Positions 36,449 through 46,331 of a stretch of DNA of 64,000 nucleotides are shown here, piece after piece. The notes under the pieces were generated by a model, which saw nothing but the letters and a program-made list of their open reading frames with translations, searched no databases and was not told the origin of the DNA. The translations under genes and the position numbers were made by a program. The DNA is from Clostridium_AD sp050717535 (lineage in GTDB: Bacteria > Bacillota > Clostridia > Clostridiales > Clostridiaceae), in assembly GCF_050717535.1 (NCBI RefSeq), contig NZ_JBOITM010000078.1:19954-83953 (forward strand), in the 5' to 3' direction. Every line of letters starts with the position of its first letter. Positions within the stretch are counted from its first letter, which is position 1.

Positions 36449-37043
36449 TTATTTTCCCTCCTTGTAGTTTATTGCAATTGTAAAGTTTATAATATTTATT
36501 TGTATTTTATTACAAAACAAAAAGGACCGAATTTCTAGTGCCTTAATTAATTAAATACTAAAACTGATAATGCAATGAAAAAACTTTATAAATGTATTTA
36601 TAGATTTACATGGAATTTGTAAATTTTGTTTTTTACTTGCAATTTAAATATAGTCCTTAGAAAATTCATATAGAACACAATTACACAAAATTTGTAATGT
36701 TTTATAATTCTATGTAATTACTTATAAAAGTTATTTCCTCTTCTGTGATGTACCGCTTATTTAAGGCTTCTATTAAAATATCACCAGTACTTTATTATAG
36801 ATTTTAGGCACTACAAGGTGGAAAACGAAAATTTGTTTAAAACCGGCGGTGTTATTAATCATGAAGAAGAACATGTCATTATGCGGTTGAATTGTATCTT
36901 TTGATTCAAGATAACATTTGTTTTAACAACAAATTTGTATAAAGGGTATTAGGTTAATTTGTAGAATAAGATATGTATCTGGAAAATTGTAATAATATTA
37001 AATATATAACAGAAGCAAAATAAATACTAGGACGGTATAAGAA
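36449..37043. other. Intergenic between divergent ctfA and YesM-like genes
   Basis: It must hold both promoters. A dyad ATTTGTT-N5-AACAAAT (36916-36934) lies about 110 nt before the kinase gene and might be an operator. An open stretch at about 36740-36903 reads TAYLRLLLKYHQYFIIDFR and then GGVINHEEEHVIMRLNC; it could be a gene tail but has no start and I do not recognise it. Confidence 0.35.
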
Positions 37044-38819
37044 ATGAAGAAAAAAGGTATAAGGAAGAAAATTATTTTTAGCTTTTTTATAATATCCATT
37101 TTATTAGCAACTATTATTTCAGGAATTTGGTACTTCAGAACTTCTGCAAAAATGACGGAAATAGTAAGTAATTATACCTTTAAAATAATTAGTCAAGCTA
37201 ATGATAACTTTATGATAACTTTGAAGGATATAGAATATTTAGGTACAACTATTTCTCTAAATAGGCCCAATGTTATTGATGTTATAGGATATGATGATAA
37301 ATCTGATGAATATTCAAAATTAATTAATGATAGAAAACTAGATGATTATATTTCAAGTATATATGCTTACAAGTATTATATAACTGGAATCTCAATTACA
37401 ACTACAAATGGCAGAAATTATTCCCAAGGAACTTGCTCACTTATAAGTTATGAAAGCAAGAAAAAAATACTTAGTAATATAAAAAAAGATAGTAATAAAA
37501 TTCTAATAACAGCCCACTCTTCTAGTAATATTGAACAAATATCCTCAACAATGAATAAAAACGTTATAACAGTAACAACGCCTATCAAAAAAAACAAAGA
37601 AGTTATTGGTATGGTAGAGATTGATTGCAATTATGATATGATAAAAACACTTAATAATTCCCGATTGCCAATAAACAGTAAATTATTCGTAATAGATAAA
37701 ACAGGTAAATTTATTTACAATAGTACTAGTAATCAACTTTATAAAAATATTACAACTACAGAGTATAAAAATATATTTAGTAAATTAAATAATAATGACG
37801 GTAGTTTTTTTGAAAATGTAGGTAAGAATTCTATGTTTGTAGTTTATCATAAATCTATTTATACAAATTGGATTACTGTTGGGATAGTTCCCAAAAAAAT
37901 TATGCTCAAAGAACCCTTAAATACCTTTAGAACTACAACTATAATATCATTAATATTTCTAATGGTAATTCTCCTGGTTGCAGTTATTATTTCCTTTAGT
38001 ATTACAAAAAACGTTGAAAAATTAAGGAATGCAATGGAAAGTGTAAAAAATGGGAATCTTAAAAGCAGTATTGTTATAAATTCAAATGATGAAATTGAAG
38101 ATTTAAGTGACAGTTTCAATGCAATGCTAGGTCGGATAAATAGGCTAATGGAAGATGTATCGGAAGGGGAAAAACAAAAGAGACTATTAGAGATTAAAAC
38201 TCTTCAAGCACAAATAAATCCTCATTTTCTAGCTAACACTTTAAATACTATAAAGTGGTTAGCGGATATACAAAGAATTGATAACATTAGTAATCTAACA
38301 GATTCAGTAATAGAATTATTGAATGTGAGTATTGGTAGAAAGGATGAATTTATAACCATAGGTAAAGAAATAGAATATATAAAGCATTACATCAATATTC
38401 AACAGTATAAATATTGTGATAAATTCAAGGTGGATTTTGAAATAGAAGACGATGTTATAAATCACAAGATTCCAAGATTATTATTACAACCTGTATTAGA
38501 AAATGCAATTTTGCATGGAATAGATCCAATGAACGATATTGGTATAATTTTAATGAAGATTATTAAAGAGAATGATAATATATATATTTCTATAAGAGAC
38601 AATGGCATCGGAATGACGGAATTAGAAATTAAAAAGGCTTTATCCCAAAATGATAGCAAGAAGAGATTTAGTAATATTGGATTAAGAAATGTAGATCAAA
38701 GAATAAAATTATATTATGGTGAAGTTTATGGGGTAAATATTACAAGTGTTAAAAACTCTTTTACAGAAATCAAAATAGTAATTCCTTGTGCAGAGGGGGG
38801 AAATATAGGAAATGACTAA
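37044..38819 (+). CDS. YesM/LytS-type sensor histidine kinase (module 2)
   Basis: The 591 residues have a first membrane helix (about 10-30), an extracellular sensor domain, a second helix (about 293-315, TTIISLIFLMVILLVAVII), a HAMP-like segment and a His_kinase domain with QINPHFLANTLNTIKW. The HATPase motifs are QPVLENAILHGID and DNGIGM. It overlaps the next gene by 8 nt (38812-38819). Its architecture and order match the kinase at 1241, but the sensor regions differ. It probably senses a sugar related to the GH43 substrate downstream. Confidence 0.9.
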   Translation: MKKKGIRKKIIFSFFIISILLATIISGIWYFRTSAKMTEIVSNYTFKIISQANDNFMITLKDIEYLGTTISLNRPNVIDVIGYDDKSDEYSKLINDRKLDDYISSIYAYKYYITGISITTTNGRNYSQGTCSLISYESKKKILSNIKKDSNKILITAHSSSNIEQISSTMNKNVITVTTPIKKNKEVIGMVEIDCNYDMIKTLNNSRLPINSKLFVIDKTGKFIYNSTSNQLYKNITTTEYKNIFSKLNNNDGSFFENVGKNSMFVVYHKSIYTNWITVGIVPKKIMLKEPLNTFRTTTIISLIFLMVILLVAVIISFSITKNVEKLRNAMESVKNGNLKSSIVINSNDEIEDLSDSFNAMLGRINRLMEDVSEGEKQKRLLEIKTLQAQINPHFLANTLNTIKWLADIQRIDNISNLTDSVIELLNVSIGRKDEFITIGKEIEYIKHYINIQQYKYCDKFKVDFEIEDDVINHKIPRLLLQPVLENAILHGIDPMNDIGIILMKIIKENDNIYISIRDNGIGMTELEIKKALSQNDSKKRFSNIGLRNVDQRIKLYYGEVYGVNITSVKNSFTEIKIVIPCAEGGNIGND

Positions 38820-40443
38820 AATAATGATTGTTGATGATGATGTTATTGCCAAGGCTAATTTACGAACAATGATAGGCTGGGAAAACCCAAACTTTCAGTT
38901 TTGTAAAGATTGCTCTAATGGAAAGGTAGCTATGGATGTTATCCAAGCAACTAAACCAGACATAGTAATTACAGATATGAATATGCCTATAATGAATGGG
39001 GTGGAGTTAATTAGTTTTATAACCAAAAACTATCCTAACATTAAAATAATAGCACTAAGCGCTTATGATGATTATGATTACGTCAGGGAAAGTTTGAAAA
39101 TGGGAGCGGTTGATTATATTCTAAAACATAAGATGTCGAAAAGTAATATTTTAGATGTTTTAAATACCACTGTAGATTTAATTGAAAAAGGAAATAAAGC
39201 TATAGTGGTAAAGACTAAGCTAAGTGAAGAAATGGTTATTAACAATGAATTGGTTAAAAGGGATTTATTAATAGAACTTTCAAGGATGAAAAAACTAAGA
39301 AATGGGTATTTAGAGAAATTCAAAAAATATTTTAATATAGACATTGAGCTTCACAATATTTTCTTTATAATTATTGAACTTGATGACTATAAAGAGTATA
39401 AAAAGAATTATTCATATGAAGATGAAAATGTATTTATTAACTCATATATTCAGATTTTAAATGAAGTGGTGGGAGGTACAAATAAAATTATACTCTCACA
39501 TCTTGAGGAAGGGAAGTTTGTATTACTTTTGTCCTTTTCAGGGTTAAGAAGCGAGTTAGAAATTTCATTTCAGCTTAACTCAATTACTGAAAGAATAAAA
39601 TTAAGTACTAAAAGGTTTTTTAATAAAACGGTATCACTTGGAGTAAGTGACAAATGCAGTAATATTTCTGAGCTTAGAGTATGTTATTTGCAGGCTGAAA
39701 GTGCTTTAAAGTATAAGTTTCTTGCAGGGAAGGGAAATACCTTTAAATTAAATGACCAAAAGAAAAATAAGAGTTCTTATTATGATTTGGATATTAAAGA
39801 CGAAAAGAACATATCTGCTTGCATTGAGGCCTTTGAATGGGAAAAACTCAAGTCGTACATTTATAATATATACGACAATATAATTTTGCATAATATTGAT
39901 ACAAAGATAGCTAGAGTTATTTGGTTTCAAATAATAAATATTATAAGTAAAGTTTTGCGCAAGAATGGAGTTAACAATGATCTGTTTATAAAAGAGAAAG
40001 AATCTTCTTTTGAAATCCTTGAGAATTTCGAAACAGCAGAAGACCAGAAAGATTATGTAATTAACATATGCAATAGGGTTATGGAGTTGTTAAAGTCTTT
40101 AAAAATTCAAAATAATTATTCTAATTATACTAAAAACGCAATAAAGTTTATAAACGAAAACTATAAGAAAAACATTTGTTTAGATGATGTGGCGCAGAAT
40201 TTAGGAATATCAAGCCCTTATTTAAGTCGTATATTTAGAAATGATTGTGAGGGTGGATTTTCTAGTTATCTAAACATGGTTAGAGTGGCTAATGTAAAGA
40301 TATTAATAAGAAATGGAAGTTATAACCTAAAGGAAATAGTAAATGAAACTGGATTTAACAACTATAATTATTTTTTTAAGGTGTTTAAGGAGATAGAGGG
40401 TATGACTCCAATTGAGTATAAGGTTAACTTAAATAAAGAATAG
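38812..40443 (+). CDS. YesN-type response regulator (module 2)
   Basis: The 543 residues begin with a receiver domain (MIVDDDVI; Asp in IVITDMNMPIMNG; a Lys in DYILKHKM, where the usual KP is KH). The C-terminal AraC double HTH reads ICLDDVAQNLGISSPYLS and EIVNETGFNNYNYFFKVFK. GAGGGGGGAAA precedes the start, within the end of the kinase gene, so the two proteins are co-translated. It should activate the transporter genes starting 105 nt downstream. Confidence 0.9.
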   Translation: MTKIMIVDDDVIAKANLRTMIGWENPNFQFCKDCSNGKVAMDVIQATKPDIVITDMNMPIMNGVELISFITKNYPNIKIIALSAYDDYDYVRESLKMGAVDYILKHKMSKSNILDVLNTTVDLIEKGNKAIVVKTKLSEEMVINNELVKRDLLIELSRMKKLRNGYLEKFKKYFNIDIELHNIFFIIIELDDYKEYKKNYSYEDENVFINSYIQILNEVVGGTNKIILSHLEEGKFVLLLSFSGLRSELEISFQLNSITERIKLSTKRFFNKTVSLGVSDKCSNISELRVCYLQAESALKYKFLAGKGNTFKLNDQKKNKSSYYDLDIKDEKNISACIEAFEWEKLKSYIYNIYDNIILHNIDTKIARVIWFQIINIISKVLRKNGVNNDLFIKEKESSFEILENFETAEDQKDYVINICNRVMELLKSLKIQNNYSNYTKNAIKFINENYKKNICLDDVAQNLGISSPYLSRIFRNDCEGGFSSYLNMVRVANVKILIRNGSYNLKEIVNETGFNNYNYFFKVFKEIEGMTPIEYKVNLNKE

Positions 40444-40510
40444 TACAATATTTTAGAGTAAAGTTTAAAATTTTGTTGTTAAAATAGGTGAAATTTCCTT
40501 TATAATTAAG

Positions 40511-40525
40511 TTACAAACGATTACA
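40511..40525 (+). promoter_or_regulatory. Possible CcpA (cre) site before the module 2 binding-protein gene
   Basis: TTACAAACGATTACA matches the cre consensus WTGNAANCGNWNNCA at all but one fixed position (A for G at position 3). It lies 24 nt before the ATG and just after a TATAAT-like sequence, where CcpA would act as roadblock. One mismatch sites also arise by chance. Confidence 0.35.
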
Positions 40526-40548
40526 TCAAAAATATAGGGGGGATTTTA

Positions 40549-41886
40549 ATGAGGAGAATAAAAAATATAAAAATAGTTTCTGCTATTTTGGCAGCAACTA
40601 TTATTGGAGGGTCATTAATTGGGTGTGGTAGTAAAAGCCCAACGGATGATAGTAAGACATCGGCAGCTACAAAAGAAAAGCAAACAGTTACATTCTGGTC
40701 ATGGGTTCCGACAGATATTCAAGGAAAAGCTTTAGTTGAAGCTTTTGAAAAAAAATACCCAGATATAAAGGTGGATTATTGGAGAGGTGAACAGACGGAT
40801 TACCAAAAGAAACTGCAAGTTGCTATGGCTGCAGGTGAAGGACCAGATGTACTTGGTATGCAAGTAGGTGGAATGCTTCAGCAATATGCGTCTCTGCTTG
40901 AACCAATTAAACCTCTGGCTGATAAGAACTGGGGTACAGGTTGGGAATCTAAATTAGTACCTGCAGCTGTACAACAAACTAAAGACAAATCAGGTAGTGT
41001 TGTAGCTTTACCAATCAATTTTACAGCTCAGGAATTTGTTCTTTACAACAAAACTATATTTGATAAGTATGGTATTAAAGAAATACCAAAAACATATGCA
41101 CAATGGAAAACCATATCAGATACTTTGAAAAAAAATGGTGTAATACCTGTTGCGTTCGGAGCAAAGGATACATGGCATGATACTGATATGTTTGTAGCTC
41201 TTTCTAATCAGTTTGGTCCTAAAAAAATTTATGAGGCCGAAGCTGGCAAATTGGCTTGGACAGACAAAGTATTTGTGGATACTTTAACTGCATGGAAAAA
41301 AATATATGATGATAAGATCTTCGAAGACGGATCACTGGGAGTTGCTACTTATCCTGATGCTAGAGATCAATACTACTATTCAGGAAAAGCCGCTATGTTT
41401 TTAACTGGAAGTTGGCATATGTCATATTTCTTGCCAAATGGAGAGAAATTTGGAACTAAGATTGAAAATGATGAAACAGGAATGTTTATTTTACCTCAAA
41501 TTGGACCAAATGAATCAAAAGCTGTTGCTAGTGTAGATACTGCGGTAGCTATTAATAAGTCCTCTAAAAATAAAGATGCTGCTTGGAAGTTATTTAGCTT
41601 TATTACTATGGAAGAGGGTCAACAGATAATGGCAGACTTTATGCAAGGGTCTCCATCTAAGTTAGGTGTAAAGGTAAATAATCTTGATCAAATTAAGTTT
41701 CAATCTGAGAAGGATTCTGTAAATTATGTAAATGACAAAGTTAATAATTCAATAGGAAAAAGATTGCTAGACTATCCAGAACTCACAGAAGCTATAGGAA
41801 ATGCAATGCAAGAAGTAGCTGCTGGAAAGAAAATAGAAGATGCTTTAAAAAACATACAAACTGTTTCTGATGGAATTAAAAGATAA
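40549..41886 (+). CDS. Sugar ABC transporter substrate-binding lipoprotein (module 2)
   Basis: The 445 residues start with a signal peptide and lipobox SLIGC (lipidated Cys about residue 26). The mature part is a family 1 solute-binding protein: TVTFWSWVPTD, YNKTIFDKYGI, GKAAMFLTGSWHMSYF and a C-terminal GNAMQEVAAGKKIEDAL. A GGGGGG site precedes the ATG. It binds an oligosaccharide for the two following permeases. As in module 1 there is no ATPase gene in the operon. Confidence 0.9.
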   Translation: MRRIKNIKIVSAILAATIIGGSLIGCGSKSPTDDSKTSAATKEKQTVTFWSWVPTDIQGKALVEAFEKKYPDIKVDYWRGEQTDYQKKLQVAMAAGEGPDVLGMQVGGMLQQYASLLEPIKPLADKNWGTGWESKLVPAAVQQTKDKSGSVVALPINFTAQEFVLYNKTIFDKYGIKEIPKTYAQWKTISDTLKKNGVIPVAFGAKDTWHDTDMFVALSNQFGPKKIYEAEAGKLAWTDKVFVDTLTAWKKIYDDKIFEDGSLGVATYPDARDQYYYSGKAAMFLTGSWHMSYFLPNGEKFGTKIENDETGMFILPQIGPNESKAVASVDTAVAINKSSKNKDAAWKLFSFITMEEGQQIMADFMQGSPSKLGVKVNNLDQIKFQSEKDSVNYVNDKVNNSIGKRLLDYPELTEAIGNAMQEVAAGKKIEDALKNIQTVSDGIKR

Positions 41887-41892
41887 ATAACT

Positions 41893-41922
41893 ATGACATT
41901 CTCAGCACTGCTGAGATGTCAT
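41893..41922 (+). promoter_or_regulatory. Intercistronic stem-loop after the module 2 binding-protein gene
   Basis: Arms of 14-15 nt (41893-41907 and 41909-41922) pair with one bulged T and almost no loop (TCAGCACTGCTGA core). Its place is equivalent to that of the loop at 6167 in module 1. A role as partial terminator or 3' stabiliser is inferred. Confidence 0.6.
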
Positions 41923-41956
41923 TCTCTATAATACATTAAAAAGTAGGTGTTTTGTG

Positions 41957-42841
41957 ATGAATACAAAGGGTTGTAAAAAAAGTACACCTTATTTATTTGT
42001 ACTACCAATATTAGTATTGTCAGGCGTGCTTTTATACTACAGTATAGGGTTTACTATTTACACAAGTTTTTTTCAATGGAATGGTATTGATAACAATATG
42101 ATTTTTATAGGTTTTGAAAATTATGTAAAGTTATTTTCTGACAGAGTCTTCTATATAGCAATGTGGAATAATTTGTTATTTATGATATTTACAATAGGGA
42201 TTCAATGCTTTCTAGGTCTATTCATGGCAGTTTTATTTAGAGCTAAGCTAAGAGGAAACACCATATTTAAATCTATATTGTTTTTACCAACTATTATGGC
42301 CCCTGTAATTATTGCTGCTATTTTCAGGATATTACTAGATGCAAATTTGGGAAGCATAAACAATGTTTTTAGAATGCTTCATTTGAATTTTTTAGCAGTT
42401 TCATGGCTTGGAGATCCAAAGTATTCGCTTATTTCAGTAATTATGGTAAATGTTTACGAATGGATGGGCTTTAGTATGTTGTTATATTTTTCAGCATTAC
42501 TAGCAATTCCAGAGGAAATATATGAATCAGCTAGAATTGATGGTTCAGGTTTTTGGAACACCCTATTTAAAATAACAATTCCATTAGTGAATGGGACCAC
42601 GTCTACTCTAGTGGTTTTAGGGATAATAGGCTCACTTAAAACCTTTGATATTGTTGTGCTTCTAACTGGTGGTGGACCAGGAAAATCCACTGAAATCTTA
42701 AGTACATTCCTATATAAACGATCCATACAAGAATTCGATGGGGGGTCTGCAGCCGCTATAGGTGTAATTATATTAATAATATCTCTAATACTAGCTATAA
42801 CTCAGATCAAATTATATAATCGTTCAAGGAAAAATAATTAG
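41957..42841 (+). CDS. Sugar ABC transporter permease, MalF/UgpA type (module 2)
   Basis: The protein has 294 residues from ATG 41957; an in-frame GTG 3 nt earlier is possible. Six helices are expected, with the first near PYLFVLPILVLSGVLLYYSI. The EAA loop reads EIYESARIDGSGFWNTLF and is followed by LLTGGGPGKSTEIL. It pairs with the next gene, which starts 20 nt after its stop. Confidence 0.88.
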   Translation: MNTKGCKKSTPYLFVLPILVLSGVLLYYSIGFTIYTSFFQWNGIDNNMIFIGFENYVKLFSDRVFYIAMWNNLLFMIFTIGIQCFLGLFMAVLFRAKLRGNTIFKSILFLPTIMAPVIIAAIFRILLDANLGSINNVFRMLHLNFLAVSWLGDPKYSLISVIMVNVYEWMGFSMLLYFSALLAIPEEIYESARIDGSGFWNTLFKITIPLVNGTTSTLVVLGIIGSLKTFDIVVLLTGGGPGKSTEILSTFLYKRSIQEFDGGSAAAIGVIILIISLILAITQIKLYNRSRKNN

Positions 42842-42861
42842 TAAATTTGTGAGGTGATATA

Positions 42862-43668
42862 ATGTATGGTAATTTAACAAGGTTAAAAAAGTTTATAATT
42901 TATTTAGTGATTTTATTTTTTTCTATTATATGGATATATCCTATTGCAAAGTCTGTAATTCAATCCTTGCAAATTAAGGGACTGGATAACTATGCTTCAG
43001 TTATAAATAATCCGGAATTGAATTATTTTAGAGTTATCTTTAATAGTTTATTTATTTCAATTTCTACAGCTACCATTGTTACTATAACAGCATCCTTAGC
43101 TGCATTTGGTTTTTCGAAAATGGAGTTCAGATATAAAAGTTTATTATATTATATGTTGCTTGCTTGTCTTGCAATACCACCTGTAGCTGTAATGACACCC
43201 TTGTTTTATACAGTTAAGACGCTGAAGATGACAAATTCATATGGAGCGCTTATTCTCCCTTTAGTAGCTTTTAATGCACCATTCATGTTAATGATACTTA
43301 AAAATTATTTTGATACTATTCCGAATGAAATTATAGAAGCAGCTTCAATAGATGGTTGTTCCCAGCTTAGTATATATAAAATAATTATGTTGCCTCTTGG
43401 AATTCCAGCTATGATTAATGTAGGTGTTTTAACCTTTATTTATTCATGGAATGATTTTTTAATCCCATTGCTTTTTGTAAGAGAAAAGTCAATGTATACT
43501 GTTACCATAGCCACATCGTTTTATACATCCACTAAAAATCAAACTCCTGAAATGGTGGCTCAACTATATGCAGCACTAATACTAATGTCATTACCTTCAA
43601 TATTGTTATACATGTTCAGTCAAAGGTATTTGCAAGATGGCCTTACTTCAGGGGCTATTAAGGGGTAG
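42862..43668 (+). CDS. Sugar ABC transporter permease, MalG/UgpE type (module 2)
   Basis: The 268 residues contain the EAA loop EIIEAASIDGCSQLSIYK and the C-terminal stretch YLQDGLTSGAIKG that is typical of the family. GTGAGGTGATATA precedes the ATG. It forms the channel with the preceding permease; the GH43 gene starts 15 nt later. Confidence 0.88.
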   Translation: MYGNLTRLKKFIIYLVILFFSIIWIYPIAKSVIQSLQIKGLDNYASVINNPELNYFRVIFNSLFISISTATIVTITASLAAFGFSKMEFRYKSLLYYMLLACLAIPPVAVMTPLFYTVKTLKMTNSYGALILPLVAFNAPFMLMILKNYFDTIPNEIIEAASIDGCSQLSIYKIIMLPLGIPAMINVGVLTFIYSWNDFLIPLLFVREKSMYTVTIATSFYTSTKNQTPEMVAQLYAALILMSLPSILLYMFSQRYLQDGLTSGAIKG

Positions 43669-43683
43669 AAGGGAGTTAAAAGT

Positions 43684-45738
43684 ATGTCCAATTTAAAAGA
43701 AGTTTTATCACATTTACCCTTGCAGGGTGAGATTCAATATGAAAACCCAGTAAGTATAATGAATTCTGGAAACAAACATTCTATAGATAATCCAGACCCA
43801 TATGTTATTAAATATAATGGAGAATATTATTGTTATACAAGTAGTACTGGAGGACCAGCAGGAATAAATATTCTTAATTCTAAAGATTTAATTAACTGGA
43901 CAAATATAGGCTATGCTTTTGTAACAGAAAACGAGAAGGAGTTTTGGGCACCTTGCGTAATATACAACAATGGGATTTTTTATATGTATTATTCTTCAAT
44001 TCAAAATAATGAAGATGATTGTCATCTAGAATTTATGAAGGTGGCGATATCTAATGATCCAAAAGGTCCCTTTAAATATCAGAGGACATTGTTTGACACC
44101 TTTAGTATAGATGCCCATGTAGTAAGAGACATTGATGGAACTTATTATTTAATATATTCAACTAACGAGTATATGGGCGGTGATGAAAAAAGACCAGGCA
44201 CAGTAATTCTATTAGACGAGCTAGTAAATATGGTGACATTAGCGGAAAATCCAAAGCTTCTAATAAAACCTACTCTTGATGAAGAAATATTTGAAAATAA
44301 TAGGTTCGGAGATGGAAGGGATTGGCATACAATTGAAGGTGCTTTCTATTTTAAGAAAAATAGTAAGGCTTATATTATGTATAGTGGAAATGCATATACA
44401 CACGAAAAATATTTCGTAGGTTATTCAATAGCTGATGCTAGTAATAATAAAAAAATCAGTGAAATGATATGGACTAAGTATCCGGATGAAAATACCTATA
44501 ACCCAGTATTAAAGATGAGCTCATCGATTAGGGGCACTGGACATAATTCAGTAATTAAAGCTCCAGATAATGTAGAAGACTTTATAATATATCATGGTAG
44601 GAGTTTAGGCTTTGAGGAAAGATCTATGAGAATCGACCCATTAATATGGAGTGGAGAGGAAATGTGGATACCAGGTCCATCTAATGGAAGACAGAGTGTA
44701 CCATGGGTTCCAGCCTTTAGAGATTTGTTTGATACAGAGTTAAACAATCAATGGGAGCTCATTTCAGGAGAATGGAAAGTAAAGGACGGAGAACTTATTC
44801 AGAATAAAGTAGACTGTATAGCTAGTGCTCTTGTTAAATTAGTTCTTGAGCATTATATTTTTGAGGTGAGTTTAAAGTGTACTCTCACTCATATGGGAGC
44901 AATATATGGAGTTTATATTTGCTTTGAAGATAGTTTTAATAATGTTCAGCTACTTATTGATGCTGGAAAGAAGTGTGTTAAGGTAATTTCTTCTTGTAAT
45001 GGTGTACAAAAACAAGATATGATAATTGCGTTGGACAAAGGATTTAAGTTCAAATGTTATCATAAGATAATAATTAAAAAATTCGGGTTAAGCTTTAAGG
45101 TATTTATTGATGACAACTTCATTTTAAAATCTTCCTCCGATTTTAAAGGTGGGAAAGTAGGACTTATTTCACATTATGCAAGAGCTCAGTACGCAGGTCT
45201 TTCAATTACTAATAATTTTAAATTAGATGAAACTACCACTGATGATTTCAGGAAAATTATTTGTATATGTGATAATGGGTTAAAAAGTCCTTGGAATATA
45301 GAAAAAGGCTCGCTTATATGTAACAGAAACCTTGAGAAAAATAAACTTTCATTTAAAAAAGCCTTTTTAAAGTGTTTTAAAATGAGTTTTAATTTTTTAA
45401 TTAAAGATTCTATGGAAGAGGGTTACGTACACATATATCCAATATATGAAAGTGAAAGAGACTACTTAAAAATCTGTTTAAACAAAGGTTCTAAAAAAAT
45501 TTTCCTAACACATATACAAAATAGTATTGTGAAAGTTCAAGAAGAATTCGATTTAGATGAAGGTTTTAATATAAAAAATGTACATTCCATTTATATTAAT
45601 AAAGAATATGACAACATATATGTCTTAATGGATAGGTATATAATATACCAGGGGGATATTAATATCAAACTAGGCTGTGCTGCTTTTTATAGCAATATAC
45701 ATACTGAATTTTATAATATTGATATTACTCAAAAATAA
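43684..45738 (+). CDS. GH43-type glycosidase with C-terminal beta-sandwich domains
   Basis: The 684 residues start with a five-bladed propeller domain (to about 345). The GH43 acids are visible: Asp in DNPDPYVIK, Asp in SIDAHVVRD and Glu in HTIEGAFYF. Two consecutive jelly-roll-like domains follow, each opening in a similar way (NNQWELISGEWKVKDGELI; SPWNIEKGSLICNRN). GH43 members release arabinose, xylose or galactose from plant polysaccharide side chains; which one applies here cannot be told. No signal peptide is seen, so it acts on imported oligosaccharide. Last gene of module 2. Confidence 0.82.
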   Translation: MSNLKEVLSHLPLQGEIQYENPVSIMNSGNKHSIDNPDPYVIKYNGEYYCYTSSTGGPAGINILNSKDLINWTNIGYAFVTENEKEFWAPCVIYNNGIFYMYYSSIQNNEDDCHLEFMKVAISNDPKGPFKYQRTLFDTFSIDAHVVRDIDGTYYLIYSTNEYMGGDEKRPGTVILLDELVNMVTLAENPKLLIKPTLDEEIFENNRFGDGRDWHTIEGAFYFKKNSKAYIMYSGNAYTHEKYFVGYSIADASNNKKISEMIWTKYPDENTYNPVLKMSSSIRGTGHNSVIKAPDNVEDFIIYHGRSLGFEERSMRIDPLIWSGEEMWIPGPSNGRQSVPWVPAFRDLFDTELNNQWELISGEWKVKDGELIQNKVDCIASALVKLVLEHYIFEVSLKCTLTHMGAIYGVYICFEDSFNNVQLLIDAGKKCVKVISSCNGVQKQDMIIALDKGFKFKCYHKIIIKKFGLSFKVFIDDNFILKSSSDFKGGKVGLISHYARAQYAGLSITNNFKLDETTTDDFRKIICICDNGLKSPWNIEKGSLICNRNLEKNKLSFKKAFLKCFKMSFNFLIKDSMEEGYVHIYPIYESERDYLKICLNKGSKKIFLTHIQNSIVKVQEEFDLDEGFNIKNVHSIYINKEYDNIYVLMDRYIIYQGDINIKLGCAAFYSNIHTEFYNIDITQK

Positions 45739-45872
45739 CATCTAATCATTGTGTTAGCCCATTAAACGTTTTAGAAGTCTAAAAATGGATTTATAGATTA
45801 TGGGACTAATTTAAATGTGGTAGAGTGAGACGATGTCTACATCTTTCAATGGACAGTGATATAGTTAGGTAC

Positions 45873-45887
45873 GGTTCGCCTCCACCA
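45873..45887 (+). other. tmRNA/tRNA 3'-end-like sequence (possible attachment-site scar)
   Basis: GGTTCGCCTCCACCA ends in CGCCTCCACCA, which resembles the 3' acceptor end of firmicute tmRNA genes. Upstream sequence (GGACAGTGATATAGTTAGGTAC) does not form a normal T-arm, so it is not an intact RNA gene. Genomic islands often insert at ssrA 3' ends and leave such a copy. A terminator follows, and the debris field starts here. Confidence 0.3.
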
Positions 45888-45915
45888 TAAGAAAACAACA
45901 ATTTTGATACAATGT

Positions 45916-45938
45916 AAAACCCTTGAATCTAGGGTTTT
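45916..45938 (+). terminator. Terminator at the start of the debris field
   Basis: Eight-bp arms (AAAACCCT, 45916-45923; AGGGTTTT, 45931-45938) are followed by a T-rich tract (TTTTTGTTGTTTTTTG overall). It might end either the GH43 transcript or a former RNA gene just upstream. Confidence 0.7.
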
Positions 45939-46097
45939 TGTTGTTTTTTGGACGAGATGCAAGGTTAAAATTGAGCAGAACGTGATGAAATTATAGGTCA
46001 GAATGGAATAAAAATAAAGTAAAAACCTCCAGCTTTTGAATTCCAAATTGGTGTAATAGAACCACCTGAGGATAGAGGATATGCCTTGCCATTTTTT

Positions 46098-46253
46098 GAA
46101 CAAGCGCTAGAAATAGTATATAATTCGAAAATGTATAAACTTCGGGAAGATGAAAATACAGGCATGTATTGTAAGGCACCACTAGATATAGTAGATTTAA
46201 TAAAATATGAAATGGAAGGTAAATTAGAACAGGCATTGTTAGAAGGAAATTAG
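46098..46253 (+). pseudogene. 3' fragment of a second copy of the 77-aa DUF3990-associated gene
   Basis: The frame reads EQALEIVYNSKMYKLREDEN and so on to a stop; 44 of its roughly 51 residues match the C-terminal part of the protein at 49015-49248. The first ~25 residues are replaced by unrelated sequence (in frame: IGVIEPPEDRGYALPFF). This shows that a second DUF3791/DUF3990 cassette once lay here. Confidence 0.75.
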
Positions 46254-46269
46254 GCTGAAAATATATTTT

Positions 46270-46292
46270 TGTCACTTGCCACGTGGGTGACA
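46270..46292. repeat. 23-nt imperfect palindrome repeat, copy C
   Basis: The form is TGTCAC-TTG-CCACGTGG-GTGACA. Relative to copy A, both outer arms changed together (C to T on the left, G to A on the right), so pairing is preserved. It starts 16 nt after the fragment at 46098-46253. Confidence 0.7.
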
Positions 46293-46331
46293 CCTAGATT
46301 GATGGAGTAAAAGTGGTAATCTCTATGTATC

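Noticed and set aside
36449..36560. Sigma-54 promoter for ctfA-ctfB-atoE
   Set aside because: The best GGCAC-like match has no GC element at the required distance.
45800..45890. Intact tmRNA or tRNA gene
   Set aside because: Only the last ~15 nt look like an acceptor end; no T-arm, D-arm or matching 5' acceptor strand could be found.
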